This document shows, piece by piece, positions 42,576 through 50,438 of a stretch of 64,000 nucleotides of DNA. Every line of letters begins with the position of its first letter. The stretch's first letter is position 1. The notes beneath the pieces were generated by a model. That model had not been told where the DNA came from. It saw only the letters and a program-made list of their open reading frames with translations, and searched no databases. The position numbers and the translations under genes were made by a program. This DNA is from Sphingomonas sp. R-74633 (GTDB lineage: Bacteria; Pseudomonadota; Alphaproteobacteria; Sphingomonadales; Sphingomonadaceae): positions 186,001 to 250,000 of the forward strand of contig NZ_JACCFG010000005.1 in the NCBI RefSeq assembly GCF_013416555.1. The letters are read 5' to 3'.

Positions 42576-43646
42576 CCGGTCGAACAGCGCGAGATATTCG
42601 GCGATCGGATTGCCCGCCGCCGCCACCGGCGCGGGGCGCTCTGCATCGGCGCTTAACCAATGGTCGAGCGCTGCGACCAGCCCGTCTGCATCTTCGCGGG
42701 CGATCACCGTGCCCAGTTCGGGCGCATGGACGATCTCGCGCACCGCCACGCTCGATTCGGTCGAGACCACCGGCGTCCCGACCGACAGCGCCTCGCGCAG
42801 CACGCCGGGCACGCCTTCATAGTCCGAGGTCAGCACCGCCACCGCCGCGCCGCGGATCGCGGGCAGCGGGTCGCCGGCATGGCCGGGCATTGTCACGCGG
42901 TCGCCGAGCCCCACGGCCGCGACCTGCGCCTCCAGCGCCGCCCGCGCGCCACCTTCGCCGAGCAGGAGGAGTTTCACTTCCGGGTCCGCCAGCCGGGGCA
43001 GGGCGGCGAGCAGCCGGTCCCAGCGCTTCTGCGGCTCGAGCCGGCCGACCCCGATCAGATAGCGCCCCTCCGGCACCGCCACCGGCGCCGCGCCGGCGAT
43101 CGAAGCGGCGGGCGGATTTGCGATCACGCTCACTCGCTCGGGCGGCATCCGCATCTCCGCCACCGCCTCCGCCGCCATCGCCGGCGTCATCGCCACGACA
43201 TGGTCGAGGAACAGCGGATGCAGCCGCAGCCAGCGCCGATAGCGCCACGCTGCGCCGGGCGAGAGCTCGGGACGGACCAGTGCGTTGGAGACCTTGCCGA
43301 CGATCGGCGGGCATTTCCGCCCCAGCTTGAGCCGGGTCGCCGCCGCGATCCCGCTATAGTGGTTGCCGGCGCAGAAGATCAGGTCGGGCGTCGCCGCCCG
43401 CACATGGCTGGCCAGCGACAGCAGCGCCGAATAACGCGCATCGCCCAGCTCGATCAGGTTGATGCCGTCGGGGATCTCGGCGGCCAGCGGACCCTCGCGC
43501 GAACCCAGCACCAAGGTCACCCGGCGCCCCTCGCGCAGCCAGCCCGCGGCCATGCGCAGCATCGCCCGCTCCACCCCGCCGCCCTGCAGTCGCTGGGCAT
43601 AGGTGAGGATGTGTTGTGCCGTTTTGTTTTGGGTGCAGTGCAACAT
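42549..43646 (-). CDS. GT4-like glycosyltransferase
   Basis: 365 residues from the ATG at 43646; a longer open frame upstream runs into the divergent promoter region and lacks family motifs. The N-terminal GT-B half has QRLQGGGVERAMLRMAAGW and FCAGNHYSGIAAATRL; the C-terminal half has LIGVGRLEPQKRWDRLLAALP, VKLLLLGEGGARAALEAQV, and the nucleotide-sugar E-x7-E region SDYEGVPGVLREALSVGTPVVSTE. It transfers sugars to a polysaccharide or glycolipid; substrate unknown. Confidence 0.92.
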   Translation of the reverse strand: MLHCTQNKTAQHILTYAQRLQGGGVERAMLRMAAGWLREGRRVTLVLGSREGPLAAEIPDGINLIELGDARYSALLSLASHVRAATPDLIFCAGNHYSGIAAATRLKLGRKCPPIVGKVSNALVRPELSPGAAWRYRRWLRLHPLFLDHVVAMTPAMAAEAVAEMRMPPERVSVIANPPAASIAGAAPVAVPEGRYLIGVGRLEPQKRWDRLLAALPRLADPEVKLLLLGEGGARAALEAQVAAVGLGDRVTMPGHAGDPLPAIRGAAVAVLTSDYEGVPGVLREALSVGTPVVSTESSVAVREIVHAPELGTVIAREDADGLVAALDHWLSADAERPAPVAAAGNPIAEYLALFDRLAQAQTRP

Positions 43647-43839
43647 AAGCCCTTGCGGATTGCCACTCTTAGGCCCAAATCGCCCCCGCAATAAACCGCA
43701 TTCTGCTGTCACCAGCCATTTTCGCGTTGGCGTGATCTGGGGGGCTGAACGCCGCAAAGCGCGGGTAATATGCTGAAATCGCTCGAATTCTCGGGCTGCG
43801 GAATATGATTCGGTGAATGAACCAGGTCTGGAGGCTTCG

Positions 43840-44772
43840 GTGAACACGAGCGTTGTCGAGGCCGGCCCCCTCCCGGGCGCGCCCGACCTTGCGGGTCTGG
43901 AGCCCGTCGAAAAGATCAAGCGTCGCTGGCCGGCTATCGTCGGCGGCGCGCTGACTCTCCTCATGATCGTGGCGCTGGGCCGCGAGCTGTTCGGCTCGGG
44001 GCTGGCAGGCCTGTATCGCAACCTGCCGACCAACCCGCTCTTCTATCTGGTCTTCGCGCTCTATTATGTGGGCCCGCCGACCTTCGACTATGTCATCTTC
44101 AAGCGCCTCTGGCAGATCCCGCTCGCCGGGCTCGCCGCGCTCCACAAGAAGCGCATCTCGAACGAAGTGCTGTTCGGCTATTCGGGCGAGGCCTATTTCT
44201 ACGCCTGGGCGCGGCAGCGCACCCAGATGGTCGCGGCGCCCTTTGGCGCCGTGAAGGACGTTATGATCCTGTCGGCAATCGCCGGCAATGCGATCACGCT
44301 GATCATGATGATCGTCGGCCTGCCGCTCTATCTCGGGCTGGTGCCGCCGGCGTGGAAGCTCGCCGTGATCGGCTCGGTCGCGGTGCTGGTGCTGATGTCG
44401 GTGCCGTTCCTGATCTTCTCCAAGCGTGTCTTCTCGTTGCCCCGCCGCGAGCTGTGGTGGGTGTTCCTCGTCCACTGCGCGCGCATCGTCACCGGCTCGC
44501 TGCTCGTCTCGATCGCCTGGCATCTGGCGATGCCGAACGTCTCGATCGGCGTGTGGCTGATGATGGCCGCCGGCCGCCTGCTCGTCTGGCGCCTGCCGCT
44601 GGTGCCGAGCAAGGAAGCCGCCTTTGCCGCGATCACCAGCGTGGTGATCGGCCAGGGCTCGGCCATGTCCGAACTGATGGCGCTGATCGCCGGCCTCACG
44701 CTTCTTGCGCACGTCGCGCTGATCGGGGGCTTCAGCGTCCAGGCCCTGCTCACGAGGAACAAGCAGCAATGA
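43840..44772 (+). CDS. polytopic membrane protein of unknown function
   Basis: 310 residues from the GTG at 43840, chosen because TGGAGG lies 5 bases upstream; another in-frame GTG at 43813 lacks such a site. About seven hydrophobic segments; an extramembrane loop VIFKRLWQIPLAGLAALHKKRISNEVLF and the stretch AGRLLVWRLPLVPSKEAAF are conserved-looking polar regions. The segment spacing recalls lysylphosphatidylglycerol-synthase-like flippase domains but the identity is not secure. It is coupled to the DUF2141 gene by ATGA. Confidence 0.8.
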   Translation: MNTSVVEAGPLPGAPDLAGLEPVEKIKRRWPAIVGGALTLLMIVALGRELFGSGLAGLYRNLPTNPLFYLVFALYYVGPPTFDYVIFKRLWQIPLAGLAALHKKRISNEVLFGYSGEAYFYAWARQRTQMVAAPFGAVKDVMILSAIAGNAITLIMMIVGLPLYLGLVPPAWKLAVIGSVAVLVLMSVPFLIFSKRVFSLPRRELWWVFLVHCARIVTGSLLVSIAWHLAMPNVSIGVWLMMAAGRLLVWRLPLVPSKEAAFAAITSVVIGQGSAMSELMALIAGLTLLAHVALIGGFSVQALLTRNKQQ

Positions 44773-45287
44773 TCCGTCCCCTGATCGCAGCCGCCGCCAC
44801 GGCGCTCGCCCTGGCCGCGACGCCTGCCGCCGCGCAGCAGGACCCGGTCGACGGCAATTGCGCCACCCGTGCGGGCGTGTCGCTCTACGTCAACGTCGCC
44901 GGTCTCAAGGACCGCACCGGCCGGCTGAAGCTCGAGCTTTACCCGCCCAACGAGGAAGACTTCCTGCGCGACGACACATCGCTCAAGAAGGAGAACAAGC
45001 CGTTCCGCCGGATCTGGGCGACGGTGCCGCAATCGGGCCCGGTGCGCCTCTGCATCCGCGCGCCCTATGCCGGCACCTGGGCGGTGCTGTTCACGCATGA
45101 CCGTGACGGCAAGAACAAGTTCAACTTCTGGGAAGACGGCGCCGGGTTCCCCAGCAATCAGAAGCTCGGCCGCAGCCGTCCCAAGGTGCGCCAGGCGCTG
45201 GTCAATGTCGGCGCCGGTGGTGGACAGATCACGATCAAGGCCCAATATCTGCGCGGCCTGGGCGGCTTTGGTCCGCTCGACGACTAA
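44769..45287 (+). CDS. DUF2141 secreted protein
   Basis: 172 residues with a signal peptide to AAAQ. The family core reads SLYVNVAGLKDRTGRLKLELYPPNEEDFL, then RLCIRAPYAGTWAVLFTHDRDGKNKFNFW and DGAGFPSNQKLG. DUF2141 is a beta-sandwich periplasmic domain of unknown function. ATG overlaps the previous stop; the glycosyltransferase gene starts 13 bases later with an AAGGGG site. Confidence 0.9.
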   Translation: MIRPLIAAAATALALAATPAAAQQDPVDGNCATRAGVSLYVNVAGLKDRTGRLKLELYPPNEEDFLRDDTSLKKENKPFRRIWATVPQSGPVRLCIRAPYAGTWAVLFTHDRDGKNKFNFWEDGAGFPSNQKLGRSRPKVRQALVNVGAGGGQITIKAQYLRGLGGFGPLDD

Positions 45288-45300
45288 AGGGGCGCGACCC

Positions 45301-46497
45301 ATGCGCATCGTCGACGTCAACGAGTTCTACTCGCCCACGGGCGGAGGTGTGCGCACCTATCTCGATCGCAAGATGGGGATCATGGCCGATATGGGCCATG
45401 AGCTGATCGTCATCGCCCCCGCGCTGCAGAACTCGATCGAGGAGCGCCCGGGCGGCGGCAAGATCTATTGGGTCAAGGCGCCGCCGCTGGTGCTCGACCG
45501 CAATTACGGCATCTTCGTCCTCGACGAGCCGATCTGGAACCTGCTCGACGAATTGAAGCCCGATATCGTCGAGTGCAGCTCGCCCTGGCGCCCGGCCTGG
45601 ACCGTGGCCAAATGGCAGGGCGACGCGGTGAAAGTCTTCTTCGCGCATGGCGACCAGATCGGTGCCTATCCGCAGCGCTGGCTGGATAGCGTGGCCACGC
45701 CGATCCAGGTCGAGCAGGCTTTTGCCTGGTACACGCGCTACATGAACGACTTCCTCAAATATTATGATGCGCTGGTCACCAACGGCCCGGCGCTCGCCAA
45801 GCGCTTCCGGCGCCGGGGGATGCATGTCGATGCGTCGATGCCGCTGGGGATCGAGCGCAACTGGTTCTCGCCCGACCTGCGCGACGAAAAGCTGCGCGTG
45901 GCGCTGCTCGCGCAGCTCGGCCTGCCGCCCGAGGGGCATTTGCTGCTCGGCCTCGGCCGGCACCACAAGGAAAAGCGCTGGCCGCTGGTGATCGACGCAG
46001 TCGAGGCGGCGGCGAACGACTTGCCCGTCGGCCTGATGCTGATCGGCGACGGCCCGCAGCGCGGCGCTCTCGAGCAGCGCATCGCCGGTAGCCCGCACAT
46101 CAAGATCTTCCGCCCGGTCTATGACCGCGTCCGCTTCTCGCGGATCATGGCGAGCTGCGATGCGCTGATCCATGGATCGGACGCCGAGCCCTTCGGCCTG
46201 GTCGCATCCGAAGCGCTCGCCTCGGGCCTGCCGCTGATCGGGCCCGACGAGGGCGGGTTCGCCGAGATCGCCGAACCGCTGTTCGCCGAGACCTATCGCG
46301 CGCGCGATACCTATTCGGCCGCCGACGCGATCCGCCGGATGTTTGCCCGCGAGCCGACCTTGCTGCGCAACGCTGCGCGCAACGCCGCTGCCCGGGTGCG
46401 CAGCGATGCCGACCACGCCGCCGAGCTGATGGCCTATTATGAAGGCCTGCTGGAAGCCAAGCGCGGTGGCGCGTTGCGGGCCGCGGGCAACTCGTAG
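45301..46497 (+). CDS. GT4-family glycosyltransferase
   Basis: 398 residues. N-terminal RIVDVNEFYSPTGGGVRTYLDRK is the GT-B acceptor-domain loop. C-terminal donor domain: LLGLGRHHKEKRWPLVIDAVEAAA, VGLMLIGDGPQRGALEQRI, and the E-x7-E motif SDAEPFGLVASEALASGLPLIGPDEGG. It is third in a run with the membrane and DUF2141 proteins, suggesting joint work on an envelope glycan or glycolipid. Its last 61 bases overlap the converging GT39-like gene. Confidence 0.93.
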   Translation: MRIVDVNEFYSPTGGGVRTYLDRKMGIMADMGHELIVIAPALQNSIEERPGGGKIYWVKAPPLVLDRNYGIFVLDEPIWNLLDELKPDIVECSSPWRPAWTVAKWQGDAVKVFFAHGDQIGAYPQRWLDSVATPIQVEQAFAWYTRYMNDFLKYYDALVTNGPALAKRFRRRGMHVDASMPLGIERNWFSPDLRDEKLRVALLAQLGLPPEGHLLLGLGRHHKEKRWPLVIDAVEAAANDLPVGLMLIGDGPQRGALEQRIAGSPHIKIFRPVYDRVRFSRIMASCDALIHGSDAEPFGLVASEALASGLPLIGPDEGGFAEIAEPLFAETYRARDTYSAADAIRRMFAREPTLLRNAARNAAARVRSDADHAAELMAYYEGLLEAKRGGALRAAGNS

Positions 46498-47984
46498 ACC
46501 GAGATGAACAGGTCGCCGAGCGGCCAGCGGCCGCGCAGGCGATAGCCCATCTCGGCCATGTGCTTCACCGTCAGCCGATGTGCTTCCATCCGCTCACCGA
46601 AATAGGTCGGGCGCATCACCACGATCTCGGGCTTCTGCGCGAAGATGCGGTCGATCTCCTCGAGCTGGTCGACGCCCAGCGCGCCATTTTCGCGCTCGCG
46701 CGACAAGTGGCTCGGAAAGATCCACGGCGTCAGCGCGCAGCGATTGGTATAGCTGTAGAGGATCGCGTTGCCCGAATAGACGTACATGCAGCCGCTGCCA
46801 TGGCCGATGCCGTCGGCGAGCGCGTCGAGCTGCTCGGCATTGCCGCGGTGCCACATCGCGCTCCAAGCGGTATATTCGCCGCCGCCGCATGCCGCGAGCA
46901 GCATCGCCGGGCCCAGCCATTTCCGGCCGAACTCGGTGCCGCCCAGATAGCCGGCGCAGCACAGGCTCGCCGGCAGCAGCACCGGCAGCGCGTAATGGTT
47001 GAACCAGCTGCCGAACACGAGCAGCCCGATCACGGCGGCGATCAGCCAGCCGAACAGCAAGGCGCGCACCGGGTGCTCGCTTTGGTCCTTCACCGGCACA
47101 TGGCGCGACAGGCCCGATACGATCAGCAGCACGCCCAGGATCAGCGCGACCTTCAGGAATGCGCGCAGCAGCACCATCGGCGGGTCGCTCAACCGATCGA
47201 CGATCGAGCCGAAATTGGCGTAGAACCACGCATCGCCGTGCCCGAGCAGGATGAACACCGCCCAGGCAACGAAGGTCGGCAGCCACACGGCCGAAGCCCA
47301 TAGGCAGCCGCGGCGCAGGATGTGCACCGTGCTGGTGCCGAGCTTGACCTCGCGCCAGATCAGCCACAGGCCGAGGAACATCGCCTCGAACACCACCGAA
47401 TATTTCACCTGCATCGCCACGCCGACGATCAGCATCGCGAACATCGCGCGCTGGACACGGGCGTGGTCGTCGCTGCGATCCTTGGGGCTCGGCACGACGA
47501 GCAGCACGGCCCAGGCCATCAGCAGATTGTAGAACACCGGCGCCTGACCGCCCTGGCCATCGGCGAAGTTGATCATGAACAGATAGAGCAGGGCGGCGAC
47601 CAGCCCGCCGCGTCCCCAGCCGGCCTTTTCGGCCAGCCGCAGGATCAGCAGCGCGGTGCCGACCACCGCGGCCAGCGCCATCGCCTGGTAGATCCAGATC
47701 CCTGCCGGCACGCCGAAGGCGGCGGGCAGTAGATAGATCAGGAACAGCCCGACCGGCTTGCGGTCCCACACGTCGACGAAAGGCACCGCGCCGTGGAGCA
47801 TCTGCTGCGCCGTGACGAAATAGAATTCCTCGTCGACATGGACGACGGGATTTCCAAAGGTCAGCGCGCGCACGACCACGGCGGCGAACAGCAGGATCGA
47901 CCAGCGCGGCAACATCGCAATCGCAGCGGTCAGATCGGTCAGGCGAGTCGTCCGGCTCCCCAGCACTTCGGACTTGCTTGCCAT
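46437..47984 (-). CDS. GT39-like membrane glycosyltransferase (ArnT/PMT superfamily)
   Basis: 515 residues from the ATG at 47984. The first luminal loop carries NPVVHVDEEFYFVTAQQMLHGAVPFVDVWDRKPVGLFLIYLLPAAF, with the acidic DE pair and DRKP motif of the GT-C fold. About eleven hydrophobic segments and a C-terminal periplasmic domain (MYVYSGNAILYSYTN, FPSHLSRERENG) follow. It probably uses a polyprenyl-phosphate sugar on the periplasmic side; acceptor unknown. Confidence 0.9.
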   Translation of the reverse strand: MASKSEVLGSRTTRLTDLTAAIAMLPRWSILLFAAVVVRALTFGNPVVHVDEEFYFVTAQQMLHGAVPFVDVWDRKPVGLFLIYLLPAAFGVPAGIWIYQAMALAAVVGTALLILRLAEKAGWGRGGLVAALLYLFMINFADGQGGQAPVFYNLLMAWAVLLVVPSPKDRSDDHARVQRAMFAMLIVGVAMQVKYSVVFEAMFLGLWLIWREVKLGTSTVHILRRGCLWASAVWLPTFVAWAVFILLGHGDAWFYANFGSIVDRLSDPPMVLLRAFLKVALILGVLLIVSGLSRHVPVKDQSEHPVRALLFGWLIAAVIGLLVFGSWFNHYALPVLLPASLCCAGYLGGTEFGRKWLGPAMLLAACGGGEYTAWSAMWHRGNAEQLDALADGIGHGSGCMYVYSGNAILYSYTNRCALTPWIFPSHLSRERENGALGVDQLEEIDRIFAQKPEIVVMRPTYFGERMEAHRLTVKHMAEMGYRLRGRWPLGDLFISVYELPAARNAPPRLASSRPS

Positions 47985-48147
47985 CAGGAGCGCAAAGCTC
48001 CGGGCAGGTGGTAATGCGGCATCTGTTTCGACAAGGCCTTGTTGCGTGCGACTGGCGGCGTGCTTAGCCTCCGGCGAGCCCGCTGTCACGAACTCGACAC
48101 GAGGCGGCGGCAAGGCTTGCGGCGAAATAGCTTGGGAACGCCTCGAA

Positions 48148-49767
48148 ATGACACTGCGCATCGATCGCCGCTCGCTTCTGCTCACCGGTACCCTGGGTCT
48201 TGGCGCGCTGGCCATCCCCGGATTCGCGCTGGCCCAGGCGCTGGCCACCGGCTTCACCCATTCGGTGGCGAGCGGCGAGCCGGGCCCGGATACGATGCTG
48301 CTATGGACGCGCTACGTCCCCGTCAGCGGCGGCGCGGTGAAGCTCAAGGCCGAGATTTCGACCACGGCGGACTTCACCAGGATCGTCTCGGGCGGCGAGC
48401 AGATCACCGGCCCGTGGCGCGATCACACCGCTAAGATCACGGTCGAAGGCCTCGCGCCCGGCACGCGCTATTTCTACCGCTTCGTCGCGCCCGATGGCAG
48501 CTTCTCGCCGGTCGGCCAGACGAAGACGCTTCCGCAGGGCAACACCGCGAAGTTCGGCATTGCGATCTTCTCCTGCTCGAACCTGCCCTATGGCTATTTC
48601 AATGCCTATGGCCATGCCGCCACCCGCGCGGACATCGACCTGTGGGTCCATCTTGGCGACTATCTCTACGAATATGCCAAGGGCGGCTATGCGCCGGCCG
48701 GCGGCGCGGTCGATGGCCGCTGGCCCGAGCCGGCGGGCGAGATGATCCATCTCGCCGATTACCGCCTGCGCTATGGCAGCTACCGCTCGGATCCCGACCT
48801 GCAGGAGCTCCACCGCTTGAAGCCGATGATCATCCAGATGGATGATCACGAGAGCGCCAACAACAGCCGCGAGATGAGCGCGCAGAACAACCAGCCCGGC
48901 GAAGCCGACTGGAATGATCGCAAGGCGGCGGCGCTCCAGGCGTTCAAGGAATGGATGCCGGTCTCCGAAACGCCGTGGGGCAGCTACGACATTGGCGGCC
49001 TCGCCACGCTGTTCCGCACCGAGAGCCGCCTCCTCTACCGCAGCGACGAGCCCGAGCTCGGCCCGCTGCTCAAATCCGCCGACGCGCAAAAGGCGCTGAT
49101 CGATTTTCGTGACGGCGCGCTCCAGGACAAGGCACGCACGATGCTCGGCACCGAGCAGGAGGCCTGGCTCGGCCACGCGCTGAAAAAGTCGGTGCGCGCG
49201 GGCCAGAAGTGGCAGGTGGTCGGCTTCGGCACGATCATGGGCAACCAGCGCATGCCCGAAAATGCGATGGACTGGATCAAGCCTGACGCCTCGGCCGGCA
49301 CCAAGGCCTATGTCCAGGCCGGGGTGATGGCGAGCAAGCTCGGCCTGCCCTCGGATCTCGACAATTGGGGCGGCTTCCCGGCGGCGCGTGCGCGCTTCCT
49401 CAAGTCCGCCCAAGCCGCCGGCGCGAACCTTCTCGTCATCTGCGGCGACAGCCACAATGCCTGGGCATTCGACCTGGGGCAGGACGGCAAGCCTGCCGGC
49501 GTCGAGTTCGCCGGGCACAGCGTCTCCTCGCCGGGCTATGAGAACGGCACCAGCACCGATCCCAAGGTGATCGCCGCCGCGCTCGTCGCGACCAATCCCG
49601 AGCTCAAATGGTGCGACACCAGCCGCCGCGGCTATATGGCGCTGACATTGACGCCCGAAAAGGCGAGCAACGACTGGGTGATGATGGACACGATCACCCA
49701 GCGCACGACCAAGGCGAGCGTGGGCCATACCGCCGTGGTAACGCGCGGCCGGAATGTGATGGCCTGA
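48148..49767 (+). CDS. alkaline phosphatase D (PhoD) family phosphatase, Tat-exported
   Basis: 539 residues from the ATG at 48148. Twin-arginine signal RIDRRSLLLTGTLGLGALAIPGFALAQ; an N-terminal Ig-like domain (FTHSVASGEPGPDTMLLWTRY, GLAPGTRYFYRF); the metallophosphatase core with HLGDYLYEY, IIQMDDHESANNS and LLVICGDSHNAWAFDL, matching PhoD metal ligands. It hydrolyses phosphodiesters in the periplasm or outside, with Fe/Ca cofactors in known relatives. No Pho box was recognised upstream. Confidence 0.93.
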   Translation: MTLRIDRRSLLLTGTLGLGALAIPGFALAQALATGFTHSVASGEPGPDTMLLWTRYVPVSGGAVKLKAEISTTADFTRIVSGGEQITGPWRDHTAKITVEGLAPGTRYFYRFVAPDGSFSPVGQTKTLPQGNTAKFGIAIFSCSNLPYGYFNAYGHAATRADIDLWVHLGDYLYEYAKGGYAPAGGAVDGRWPEPAGEMIHLADYRLRYGSYRSDPDLQELHRLKPMIIQMDDHESANNSREMSAQNNQPGEADWNDRKAAALQAFKEWMPVSETPWGSYDIGGLATLFRTESRLLYRSDEPELGPLLKSADAQKALIDFRDGALQDKARTMLGTEQEAWLGHALKKSVRAGQKWQVVGFGTIMGNQRMPENAMDWIKPDASAGTKAYVQAGVMASKLGLPSDLDNWGGFPAARARFLKSAQAAGANLLVICGDSHNAWAFDLGQDGKPAGVEFAGHSVSSPGYENGTSTDPKVIAAALVATNPELKWCDTSRRGYMALTLTPEKASNDWVMMDTITQRTTKASVGHTAVVTRGRNVMA

Positions 49768-49773
49768 CGAACT

Positions 49774-49880
49774 CGTCACCTCGGCCTTGTGCCGGGGTCC
49801 ACCGGGAGGCGAGCTTGGAGCAAGAAGCTCTGGGCCAGTATTCACGGCACAGTGGACCCCGGCACAAGGCCGGGGTGACG
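49774..49880. repeat. long inverted repeat (29-bp arms) between phoD-like and ogt genes
   Basis: Arms 49774-49802 and 49852-49880 are reverse complements with one mismatch and begin CGTCACCTCGGCCTTGTGCC. The spacer is 49 bases. It fills the convergent gap and could fold as a transcription end for both genes. Confidence 0.85.
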
Positions 49881-49888
49881 GTTATGAT

Positions 49889-50368
49889 CTAACCCCGCTC
49901 CAGCCCCAACAGATACGCCTTCGCCTCAAGCCCGCCGGCGAACCCGGTCAGCTTGCCCGTCGATCCGATCACCCGGTGACACGGCGCCACGATCGAGATC
50001 GGGTTGCGGCCATTGGCGGCACCCACTGCGCGCGAGGCGGTCGGCCGGCCGAGCTTCATCGCGATCTCGCTGTACGAGCGCGTCTCGCCAAACGGGATCA
50101 CGAGCAGCTGCGCCCACACGCTTTTCTGGAAATCGGTCCCGCGGAAATCGAGCGGCAGATCGAAGCGCGTCCGCGTGCCGGCGAAATACTCGCCCAGCTG
50201 CGCCTCGGCGGCGAGCAGCACCGGATGGTCTCCATCTTCGGCGAGGTCGCCCAGCCGCACGCGATCGGGCGAGTCATTCTCCCACAGGATCGCAACGACT
50301 CCGCGATCGCTCGCGACAAGCGTGAGTTCGCCGACGGGCGAGGACATGGTCTTGGTCGACAGGGTCAT
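49889..50368 (-). CDS. ogt: methylated-DNA--protein-cysteine methyltransferase
   Basis: 159 residues with an AAGGAG site. N-terminal STKTMSSPVGELTLVASDRGV; active cysteine in NPISIVAPCHRVIG; helix-turn-helix arginine finger region RPTASRAVGAANG; C-terminal FAGGLEAKAYLLGLE. It removes O6-methyl groups from guanine by a single-use reaction. It lacks an AraC/Ada regulatory part, so it is the Ogt type. Confidence 0.95.
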   Translation of the reverse strand: MTLSTKTMSSPVGELTLVASDRGVVAILWENDSPDRVRLGDLAEDGDHPVLLAAEAQLGEYFAGTRTRFDLPLDFRGTDFQKSVWAQLLVIPFGETRSYSEIAMKLGRPTASRAVGAANGRNPISIVAPCHRVIGSTGKLTGFAGGLEAKAYLLGLERG

Positions 50369-50438
50369 CGGGTTTCTCCTTGTCCCCGATATGGCCCGGA
50401 GAGCGGAGAACTACTTCCCGGGCCTTGTCGTCAAAGCG

